From CAVYOD01 sp963770045 (GTDB lineage: Bacteria > Acidobacteriota > Aminicenantia > Aminicenantales > CAVYOD01), in assembly GCA_963770045.1 (NCBI GenBank), contig CAVYOD010000029.1, forward strand, positions 1 to 64,000: a stretch of 64,000 nt of DNA. The letters run 5' to 3'. Made by a program: the position numbers and the translations under genes. The notes beneath the pieces are model-generated. The model did not search any database, was not told the origin of the DNA, and saw nothing but the letters and a program-made list of their open reading frames with translations. This document shows, in pieces, positions 54,020 to 61,163 of this stretch. The number at the start of each line of letters is the position of its first letter. Within the stretch, counting starts at the first letter, position 1.

Positions 54020-55692
54020 AACTCGTCGAATGCGTTCCCAATTTCAGCGAGGGCAGGGACCGGGACAAGATCAACGCTATAACCCGGGAGATCGAGTCCA
54101 CTCCGGGCGTGAAACTCCTCGATGTCGACCCCGGAGAATCGACCAACCGGACCGTCGTCACTTTCATCGGAACTCCCGAGGGAGTCGAGGAAGCCGCCTT
54201 CAAGGCTGTTAAGAAAGCGGCCGAGGTGCTCGACATGCGGGCACAAAAGGGTGCTCATTCCCGTATTGGAGCCACGGACGTCGTCCCCTTCGTCCCAGTC
54301 TCCGGGGTGACCATGGCGGACTGCGTCCGGATCGCCCACGCACTCGCCGCCCGGGTGGCCAGGGACCTGGGCATCCCGGTCTATCTTTATGAAGAGGCGG
54401 CCCAAAAACCCGAGCGCAAAAACCTGGCTAATATCCGCGCCGGAGAGTACGAAGGGCTGGAGGAAAAGCTGAAAGACCCGGCCTGGGTTCCGGACTACGG
54501 GGAGCCGATCTTTAATCCCAAATCTGGGGCCACGGTCGTCGGGGCAAGGGAGTTCTTGATCGCCTACAATATCAACCTCAACACCAGGGACAGGAAACTG
54601 GCCAATGAGATCGCTCTCAATTTGAGAGAGAGCGGTCGGGCCAAGCGGGACAAAGAGGGCAACGTGGTTCGGGACGAAGCCGGGCAGTCCGTCAAAATCC
54701 CCGGCCGGTTCAGGGATGTCAAAGCTGTCGGCTGGTATATCGAGGACTATGGGATCGCCCAGATCTCGATCAATTTTACGAACTATAAGGTCACACCGCC
54801 TCATCTCGTTTTTGACGAGGCCGTCCGGGAGGCCGAGAAGCTGGGACTGCGGGTGACGGGGAGCGAGCTGGTGGGGCTCATCCCGAAAGAAGCGATGCTC
54901 ATGGCCGGCCGGTATTATTTGGAAAAACAGGGCAAGAGCCCGGGAGCCCCGGAAAAAGAATTGATCCAAATAGCCGTCCGATCCCTGGGGCTGAGCGATG
55001 TCGCTCCTTTTGAGCCCGAGAAGAAGATCATCGAATACCAGTTCCGCGAAGAAGGAAAGTCCCTGCTCTCTCTGAGCGTGCAAGAGTTTGTCGACGAACT
55101 CAGCATGGATTCTGCCACCCCGGGCGGGGGAAGCGCCTCCGCTCTTTGCGGCGCGCTCTCGGCCGCCCTGTCTGCGATGGTGGCCAACTTGACGGTCGGG
55201 AAAAAGGGGTACGAGGGCCGGGAAGCGGAAATGAAAACCTGCGCCCGCAAGGCCCAGGCTCTCAAGGATGAGCTTCTCCGAGCCGTCGACCTCGACACCA
55301 GGGCGTTTGATAAGGTCATGGAAGCTTACCGGCTTCCCAAAACGACCGAGGACCAGAAGACAGAAAAAGACCTCGCCGTCGAGGAAGCCCTCAAGGGCGC
55401 CACCCTGGTCCCCTTCGAGGTCCTCAAAAAGTGCGCCGACCTGGTCGACCTGGCTCATACGGTCGCGCTTCATGGCAACAAAAACTCTCTGAGCGACGCG
55501 GGTGTGGCCGCGTTAACGGCCCTGGCCTGTGCCGAAGGGGCCTATTTTAATGTCCGGATCAACCTGCCCAACATGCAGGATAAAAAGTTCAAGACCGGGA
55601 TAAAAAGGCAGGCGACCGCGCTCCAGAGAAAGATTTCGCAGGCCGCAAGGGCCGTCAAAGATATCGTCGAAAAAGAATTCAACCAAAAATAA
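54016..55692 (+). CDS. ftcD: Bifunctional glutamate formimidoyltransferase/formimidoyl-THF cyclodeaminase
   Basis: A 558-residue fusion that moves the formimino group from formiminoglutamate to THF and then releases ammonia to give methenyl-THF, linking histidine breakdown to one-carbon metabolism. The transferase part (about 1-330) begins KLVECVPNFSEGRDRDKI and has AHSRIGATDVVPFVP. The cyclodeaminase part (about 350-558) has MDSATPGGGSASALCGAL and KNSLSDAGVAALTAL. The order is the same as in animal FTCD. It is translationally coupled to the M16 gene upstream. No hutHUI genes are in the window. Confidence 0.93.
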   Translation: MKLVECVPNFSEGRDRDKINAITREIESTPGVKLLDVDPGESTNRTVVTFIGTPEGVEEAAFKAVKKAAEVLDMRAQKGAHSRIGATDVVPFVPVSGVTMADCVRIAHALAARVARDLGIPVYLYEEAAQKPERKNLANIRAGEYEGLEEKLKDPAWVPDYGEPIFNPKSGATVVGAREFLIAYNINLNTRDRKLANEIALNLRESGRAKRDKEGNVVRDEAGQSVKIPGRFRDVKAVGWYIEDYGIAQISINFTNYKVTPPHLVFDEAVREAEKLGLRVTGSELVGLIPKEAMLMAGRYYLEKQGKSPGAPEKELIQIAVRSLGLSDVAPFEPEKKIIEYQFREEGKSLLSLSVQEFVDELSMDSATPGGGSASALCGALSAALSAMVANLTVGKKGYEGREAEMKTCARKAQALKDELLRAVDLDTRAFDKVMEAYRLPKTTEDQKTEKDLAVEEALKGATLVPFEVLKKCADLVDLAHTVALHGNKNSLSDAGVAALTALACAEGAYFNVRINLPNMQDKKFKTGIKRQATALQRKISQAARAVKDIVEKEFNQK

Positions 55693-55706
55693 CAAGGGAG
55701 ACGCCC

Positions 55707-56222
55707 ATGAAAGCCCTTCTCGTCATCGACATGCTCAGGGATTTCATTGACAAGGATGGGGCCCTTTACTGTGGGCATACCTGTCGCAAGATCATTCCGT
55801 TTGTGAGAAAAAAGATCGAGGAGTTCCACAGGAGGCGGCAGCTGGTCGCGTTCATCCGTGACTCTCACCGTCCCGACGATCTCGAGTTCAAGCTCTTCTC
55901 CAGACACAGCGTGCGCAGCACTCCGGGAGCGGAGATCATTGCCGAGCTTCCGGTCGGCGAAAAGGATGAAATGGTTCCCAAGACCAGATACAGCGCGTTC
56001 TATGGGACTAAGCTAGAACAAATTCTGAAGAAGCATAAAGTCACTGAAGTCCATGTCGTCGGAGTCTGCACCTCGATCTGCGTTATGGACACGGTGGGGG
56101 ATCTGCGCAACAGGGATTATAAGGTGATTGTCTACCGGAAAGGCGTGGCCGACTTCGACCAGGACTTTTATCGCTTCTCCCTGGCCCGGATGCGCAAGAT
56201 CTATGGCGCGACGATCCTCTGA
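55707..56222 (+). CDS. Isochorismatase-fold cysteine hydrolase (nicotinamidase-like)
   Basis: A 171-residue amidohydrolase. The catalytic triad is visible as Asp8 in LLVIDMLRDFI, the Lys of MVPKTRYSAFYGT and the Cys in VVGVCTSICVMDT. The family includes nicotinamidase (PncA), which fits the neighbouring macro domain and cinA as part of NAD turnover, but metal-site residues are not typical enough to be sure (GHTCRK in place of DxH). It follows ftcD by 14 bases. Confidence 0.85.
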   Translation: MKALLVIDMLRDFIDKDGALYCGHTCRKIIPFVRKKIEEFHRRRQLVAFIRDSHRPDDLEFKLFSRHSVRSTPGAEIIAELPVGEKDEMVPKTRYSAFYGTKLEQILKKHKVTEVHVVGVCTSICVMDTVGDLRNRDYKVIVYRKGVADFDQDFYRFSLARMRKIYGATIL

Positions 56223-56299
56223 CTCCGCATCCCGTCCACCGTCCCCCTTCCTCCATCTCGCCAAGCAAATGAATTATAATGAATTATAAGGATGTCTTT

Positions 56300-56329
56300 G
56301 CGAGGCAGACGAGAGAGACAAGAGAGGCC
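56300..56329. repeat. Single arm of the CTCGTC repeat family (reverse orientation)
   Basis: GCGAGGCAGACGAGAGAGACAAGAGAGGCC, which is the reverse complement of units such as TCTCTCGTCTGCC, lies between the isochorismatase and macro domain genes. A tandem decamer ATGAATTATA is just upstream (56269-56289). Confidence 0.4.
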
Positions 56330-56360
56330 ATAAAGACGATTTTGTTGAAAGGAGGTTGCT

Positions 56361-56888
56361 ATGGATGAGTGGAGCCTCGACGGAAAAAAACTAAGACTGG
56401 TCGAGGGCAACATTGCCCTGCTCGAAGTGGAAGCGGTTGTCAACGCTGCCAACACCTCGCTGGTCTTGGGAAGCGGCGTGGCAGGCGCCATCAAGCGTTT
56501 CGGCGGCCCATCGATCCAGGAAGAATGTGATAAGCTCGCCCCGATCAAGGTCGGCCAAGCGGTCATCACCAGCGGAGGGAACCTGAAAGCCGGCTACGTC
56601 ATCCATGCCGTCGGCCCTGTTTACGGAGAGGGCCAGGAAGAGGAAAAGCTGGCCGCAGCAACCCGGACAAGCCTCAAAATCGCAAGGGATAGGCAGATCA
56701 AGTCGATGGCCTTTCCGGCCCTCAGCACCGGGGTCTTCGGCTTTCCGCTGGAAAGGTGCAGCGAGATCATGCTTCGGGTGACGATGGATTTCCTCAAAGG
56801 GAATGATTTCCCCAACGAAGTTGTCTTCTGTCTCTATGGAATCCAGGCGTTGTCAGTATTCCAAGAGACGCTCGCCAGGCTTGCCTGA
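56361..56888 (+). CDS. Macro domain ADP-ribose-binding hydrolase
   Basis: A 175-residue macro domain protein that binds ADP-ribose and may remove ADP-ribose from proteins, O-acetyl-ADP-ribose or nucleic acids. It shows VEGNIALLEVEAVVNAANTS, GSGVAGAIKRFGG (substituting the usual GGGVDGAIHRAAG loop), YVIHAVGPVYGEG, and FPALSTGVFGFPLERCSEIM. A strong ribosome site AAAGGAGG precedes ATG 56361. It is convergent with znuB. Absence of the usual His after the Ile in the first loop places it in the ALC1/YmdB-distant group; the exact target is unknown. Confidence 0.92.
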   Translation: MDEWSLDGKKLRLVEGNIALLEVEAVVNAANTSLVLGSGVAGAIKRFGGPSIQEECDKLAPIKVGQAVITSGGNLKAGYVIHAVGPVYGEGQEEEKLAAATRTSLKIARDRQIKSMAFPALSTGVFGFPLERCSEIMLRVTMDFLKGNDFPNEVVFCLYGIQALSVFQETLARLA

Positions 56889-56893
56889 AGGGG

Positions 56894-57694
56894 CTACTTT
56901 CTCTTCCCGGCCAGGGTGCAGGCCACGAAGAAAGCGAACGATATGAGCACGACCGAGCCCGAGGCGGGAAGATCCAAAAGAAAGGCTAAGGGAATTCCCG
57001 CCAGCACGGACCCGATGCCGATCAAACAGGAGCCGACGACGGCCCTCTTGAAGCTCCCAGCAAGTTGAAGGCTTGAGGCAGCGGGAATGACAACCAAGGC
57101 AGCGACAAGAAGGATTCCCACCACCTTCATCCCGAGGACGACAGTCACGGCGGTCAAGAGCGTCAGCAAGAGGTCGAGCCGGCTCACTTTGATTCCCGAG
57201 GCCTTCGCCGATTCCCAATCGAATGTCATGTACATCAGCTTGTGATAGTTCATGAGCAGGCTCACGATGACGACGGCAGCCAGAATAACCGACAACCAGA
57301 CTTCTGAGGGTTCGATGGCCAGGATCTCGCCGAACAGGTAGCCGAATAGCCCGGCGTTGAACTTGTGGGAAATCGTCACCAGGATAATTCCCGTTCCCAT
57401 GCCGACACTGCTCAAGATGCCTATGGCGGCGTCTCCGGAGAGACCAGCTTTTTCTTTGAGCCCCCGGATCGCCAGCGCTCCGAGGATCGTGACGGCTATG
57501 GCGACCGGAACCGGCATAGAATTGAGGAAGAGACCGAGGGCGACCCCGGCAAAGGCCACGTGGGAAAGTCCATGGCCGATCATGGCATCTTTTCGCAACA
57601 GCAAAAAAACGCCCAAGAGGGCGCAGCTGGCGGAAATGAAGATGCCTGCCAGAAGAGCCCTCTGTAGAAATCCGTATCCGAGCAGTGTTTCCAT
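56894..57694 (-). CDS. znuB: Metal ABC transporter permease, ZnuB-like
   Basis: A 266-residue inner-membrane permease with about eight hydrophobic segments. ALLAGIFISASCALLGVFLL, RKDAMIGHGLSHVAFAGVAL and GMKVVGILLVAALVVIPAAS are signatures of the ABC-3 (zinc/manganese) family. ATG 57694 starts at ETLLGYGFLQRALLAG, the normal family start. The upstream in-frame extension overlaps znuC and is rejected. It is 16 bases after znuC. The metal (Zn or Mn) cannot be told from the permease alone. Confidence 0.93.
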   Translation of the reverse strand: METLLGYGFLQRALLAGIFISASCALLGVFLLLRKDAMIGHGLSHVAFAGVALGLFLNSMPVPVAIAVTILGALAIRGLKEKAGLSGDAAIGILSSVGMGTGIILVTISHKFNAGLFGYLFGEILAIEPSEVWLSVILAAVVIVSLLMNYHKLMYMTFDWESAKASGIKVSRLDLLLTLLTAVTVVLGMKVVGILLVAALVVIPAASSLQLAGSFKRAVVGSCLIGIGSVLAGIPLAFLLDLPASGSVVLISFAFFVACTLAGKRK

Positions 57695-57710
57695 AGGCAC
57701 GTTTCGAGAT

Positions 57711-58463
57711 TTAGTGTTGGTGAGAGACCACGTGATGCCCGCCGACGAGCATCTCCCGGAAGGCCGCAGACTTGCAGAATTCAGTGTGTGAACCGTGATA
57801 GACAAGCTTCTGGTTGAGGCAGGCGACCTGGTTGACGTGCCGGTCGACGATCCCGATGTCGTGGGTCACGAGCACGATCGTGATTCCTTCCCGATGGTTC
57901 AGGCCATCGAGCATCTCATAGAACTTGCCCTGGGTCTCAGCGTCGACACCCGTTGTCGGTTCGTCGAGAAAGAGGATACAGGGATGATTGACCAAGGCCC
58001 GGGCAATAAAAACCCGCTGCTGTTGTCCGCCGGAGAGACTGCCGATGCGTTGGTTTTTAAACTCCTGCATCCCGACCTGGACCAGGGCCTGCAGAATGGA
58101 CCTGTCGTCCTCTTTCGAGAGCCGGGCAAAGTGCTTGTTCGAGAAAAGGCCCATGGCCACTGTTTCCTTAACTGAGGCCGGGAAAGAGGGGTCGAAATGA
58201 GTCGCCTTCTGGGGAACATAGCCGATCTTGGTCCATTCGGAAAACTGAGGCAGGGTCTTTCCCATGATCAGGATTTCGCCCTCTTGCGGCTTCAGCAAGC
58301 CCAGGATGAGCTTGATCAATGTCGTTTTGCCGGAGCCGTTGGGCCCCAGGATGGCCAAAAAATCTCCGGCCAGGATGGAAAAACTGACATCCCTGAGGAC
58401 GGGATTCCCATCGTAGCCAAAGGAAACACCGCTGACGCGGATCAACTCTTCTCTCTCAGTCAC
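57711..58463 (-). CDS. znuC: Metal ABC transporter ATPase, ZnuC-like
   Basis: A 250-residue ABC ATPase powering ZnuB. Walker A is GPNGSGKTTLIK, the signature is SLSGGQQQRVFIARAL, Walker B is ILFLDEPTTGVD, and the H-loop is LVTHD. It ends in a His-containing tail (HTEFC...GGHHVVSHQH) that may bind metal. It overlaps the stop of znuA by eight bases, so the three subunits are translated together. Confidence 0.94.
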   Translation of the reverse strand: MTEREELIRVSGVSFGYDGNPVLRDVSFSILAGDFLAILGPNGSGKTTLIKLILGLLKPQEGEILIMGKTLPQFSEWTKIGYVPQKATHFDPSFPASVKETVAMGLFSNKHFARLSKEDDRSILQALVQVGMQEFKNQRIGSLSGGQQQRVFIARALVNHPCILFLDEPTTGVDAETQGKFYEMLDGLNHREGITIVLVTHDIGIVDRHVNQVACLNQKLVYHGSHTEFCKSAAFREMLVGGHHVVSHQH

Positions 58464-59373
58464 AGCCGAGTCCCTTTTTCAGGTTGTCGAGGGTTTCTTC
58501 CATGACCGCGAAAAAAGTCACCCCCGAGAGAATCTGTTCTCTGGTCAGGTTGTGAGCCGCGCTGAGGACAAGCATCTGAGCTCCAGCCTCTGAGGCGACC
58601 ATCTTGGCCAGCTTGTTGCTGACCGATTTCTCGTAATAAATGAACCGGGTCTTGTTCTTCTTGGCGAAGGATATCACCTGGGCGAGCTCTTTCGGAGTCG
58701 GCTCAGAATCCGGGCTCAACCCGTAAAGAGAGATTTGCTTTAGTCCATACCGGCGGGCCAGGTAGCCGAAGGCGGCGTGCCCTCCGCAGACAAAATCCCG
58801 CTGCCCGCAGTTGGCCAGGCCTTTCCTGAATCGCTCGTCCAGGTCCTGAAGCTTCTGGTTCAGGCGGAGGGCATTTTGCCTAAATGTCCCGGCCTCGTCC
58901 GGCATCAATTGGGAGCAGAGATCCCTGATCCGGTCGACGACCTTCTGGTCTAAAGAGAAGTCCAGCCAGTAGTGAGGATCAGATCCCCCTGGGGAATCAT
59001 CGTCTTGATCCTTGATCAAATCAAGCCCTTGGCTGGCATCCAAGGTTATCAAGCTTGGGTTGGCGACACTCTTGACGATACCGGGAAGCCAGGGTTCCAG
59101 GTTAGCTCCGACGATGACGAGAAGGTCGGCCCGGGAGATGGTGAGGATATCGCTTGCCCTGGGCTGCCACGTATGGACCTCCGCCCCGGGAGGGAGAAGC
59201 AACTGGACTTCCCCTCTTGAGCCCGCAACCTCTTTCGCGAATTCCATCATCGGAAATATGGTCGTGACGATCTTGATCTTTCCCGAAACGAGCCGATCCG
59301 GGTGCCCGAGACCGGAGGCAGACGCAGCCAGGACGGCGAGGATCAGGGGAAGGATAAGGGTTGATTTTTTCAT
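58456..59373 (-). CDS. znuA: Metal ABC transporter substrate-binding protein, ZnuA-like
   Basis: A 305-residue periplasmic binding protein of the cluster A-I family. The signal peptide is KKSTLILPLILAVLAASASG. Metal ligands are expected at the His residues of GAEVHTWQP, SDPHYWLD and CGGHAAFGYLARRYGL, plus a late acidic residue. The histidine-rich loop typical of many zinc proteins is reduced to KDQDDDSPGGSD. ATG 59373 starts the signal; the longer frame to 59433 contains the promoter. It heads the znuA-znuC-znuB operon. No Zur regulator is nearby. Manganese is a possible alternative substrate. Confidence 0.92.
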   Translation of the reverse strand: MKKSTLILPLILAVLAASASGLGHPDRLVSGKIKIVTTIFPMMEFAKEVAGSRGEVQLLLPPGAEVHTWQPRASDILTISRADLLVIVGANLEPWLPGIVKSVANPSLITLDASQGLDLIKDQDDDSPGGSDPHYWLDFSLDQKVVDRIRDLCSQLMPDEAGTFRQNALRLNQKLQDLDERFRKGLANCGQRDFVCGGHAAFGYLARRYGLKQISLYGLSPDSEPTPKELAQVISFAKKNKTRFIYYEKSVSNKLAKMVASEAGAQMLVLSAAHNLTREQILSGVTFFAVMEETLDNLKKGLGCD

Positions 59374-59388
59374 AACAAGACAAAAGAA

Positions 59389-59417
59389 ATTGTAAAGTAA
59401 TTCGGAGGTAAAGGCAA
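59389..59417 (-). promoter_or_regulatory. Promoter for znuACB
   Basis: On the minus strand: TTGCCT (59417-59412), 17 bases and TACAAT (59394-59389). The predicted start near 59382 leaves about nine bases before ATG 59373 and no ribosome site. No clear Zur palindrome is seen. Confidence 0.6.
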
Positions 59418-59510
59418 ATTTGCGCTTGAACACCTCCCCGGTTTTGTGGCATTATTTTTCTAGAGGATTAGTCTTCATTATGGATGTTCGGTCGTCGACG
59501 GAGGTCAGCG

Positions 59511-60957
59511 ATGTTTGAAAACCTTAAACCGATCCTGCTCTGGAAACATTTCGCCGAAATATTGAAGATCCCCCATTGTTCGGGCAATGAAAGGGCTCTG
59601 GGTGAATACGTTCTCACCGTGGCGAAACGATTGAATCTCAACGGAAGGCGTGACAAGGTCGGGAATGTCATCGTCGCCAAGAAGGCTTCCCCCGGCCACG
59701 AAAATGCGGCCGGCACGATCCTCCAGGCCCATCTCGATATGGTCGGCGAGAAGAATTCCGATGTCCGTCACGATTTCACCAAGGACCCGATTTCGGCCGT
59801 TGTGGAGAACGAGTGGGTTCATGCCCAGGGGACGACCCTTGGGTCGGACAACGGGATCGGCGTCGCCGCCTGCCTCGCGGTCATGGAGGATGCGTCGCTC
59901 ACAAACGGGCCTCTGGAGTTTCTTTTTACAATCGACGAGGAAACAGGCCTGACCGGCGCGACCAGGATCCAGAAGGGGGCTCTCTCCGGCACTCGGCTGC
60001 TCAATCTCGATTCAGAAGACGAAGGAACTTTCACGATCGGGTGCGCGGGGGGAGCGGACTCGGAGATCGCCTTTCCGCTCAAGCGGGCCAAACGGAGGGG
60101 CAAGCTCCTCTGCAGGCTCAGGCTCTACGGCCTCAGGGGAGGTCATTCCGGCCTGGACATTAACCTGGGCCGAGGGAATGCTCTGAAGCTCCTGGCCCGT
60201 CTGCTCTGGCAGGCGCAGAAGAATTTCCGGTTTGAGCTGGTCGGAGTTGAAGGGGGAAACAAGAGGAACGCCATCCCTCGGGAAGCCTGGGCGGACATGC
60301 TTCTCGAGCCCGGGCAAATGAAAGCGTTTGCCGCGTTCGTAAAAAAGTCGGCCGCAAAAATCCAGTCCGAATACAAGGTCGTCGAAAAAGACCTGGCTTA
60401 TTCCCTGGAAAAAATAGAAGCAGAGAAAGCCGATCCTCTGACTCAGGCGGCGCAAAAGGGCCTGATCAATTTTCTCATTTCACTCCCCCACGGAGTCCTT
60501 GCCATGCACCCGGAGATTCACGGCCTGGTGGAGACTTCGACCAACCTGGCGATCATCCGGACTCTGCCGAACAGGGCCGAGGTCGTCTGCAGCAGCCGAA
60601 GCTCGGTTGCCTCGGCTCTCGAGGCGACGCGAAACATGATCGAGGCCTGCTGTGATCTGGCTGGCGCGAAGATCTCCCAGCCGCCAGGATATCCGGGTTG
60701 GGCGCCAAACCTGGCCTCGGCGCTTCTCCAGACGCTCAAAGAAGTCTATCATCAGGTCTTCAATAAAGAGAGTCGAGGTCGTGGCCGTCCACGCCGGCCT
60801 GGAGTGCGGCATCCTGGGCGAAAAGTTTCCCGGCATGGACATGATCTCGTTCGGGCCGACCATCCGCCATCCCCATTCCCCGGAGGAGCGGGTCAACACC
60901 GCGTCGGTCGAAAATTTCTGGAAATTCTTAACTGCGGCGCTGGCGCGGCTGAGCTAA
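59511..60957 (+). CDS. pepD: Aminoacyl-histidine dipeptidase (PepD/Xaa-His), frameshifted
   Basis: A cytosolic M20-family dipeptidase. Motifs are ILKIPHCSGNERALGEYVL, LQAHLDMVGEKN with zinc-binding His, GTTLGSDNGIGVA, FTIDEETGLTGA with the catalytic Glu, and the lid domain with GLRGGHSGLDINLGRGNA. The last His region is GPTIRHPHSPEERV. An extra A in the AAA run 60765-60767 shifts the final 65 codons. Corrected, it reads FNKRVEVVAVHAGLECG and stops at 60957 with 481 residues, the usual PepD length. ATG 59511 follows GGAGG. It is divergent from znuA. Confidence 0.93.
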
Positions 60958-60959
60958 AT

Positions 60960-61087
60960 CGTCTATTTCGCCTGTCTCGTCATCTAGTCTAACTTGTCAG
61001 CGGCATGAAAATTATAGAAAGATCAAGTGAGTGCTATTTCTTATCTTTTGACGAGACAAGACGGGCGACGAGATGACGAGATAGACG
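60960..61087. repeat. Dispersed inverted-repeat element (CTCGTC family), complete copy
   Basis: The left arm 60960-61000 starts CGTCTATTTCGCCTGTCTCG and the right arm 61047-61087 ends GACGAGATGACGAGATAGACG. The reverse complement of the right arm matches the left imperfectly along its length, around a 46-base AT-rich loop. The element starts three bases after the pepD stop and ends 10 bases before the -35 box of the next promoter. Confidence 0.75.
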
Positions 61088-61097
61088 TCCTTGTTCC

Positions 61098-61126
61098 TTG
61101 ATATTTCCTCCGGATTCTTTTAGGAT
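61098..61126 (+). promoter_or_regulatory. Promoter for the alpha-2-macroglobulin gene
   Basis: TTGATA (61098-61103), 17 bases and TAGGAT (61121-61126). The predicted start is near 61133; GGGAGG (61151-61156) is the ribosome site before ATG 61164. Confidence 0.55.
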
Positions 61127-61163
61127 GAAAAGATCCCAAGTTCTGAAGAAGGGAGGTTGAATC

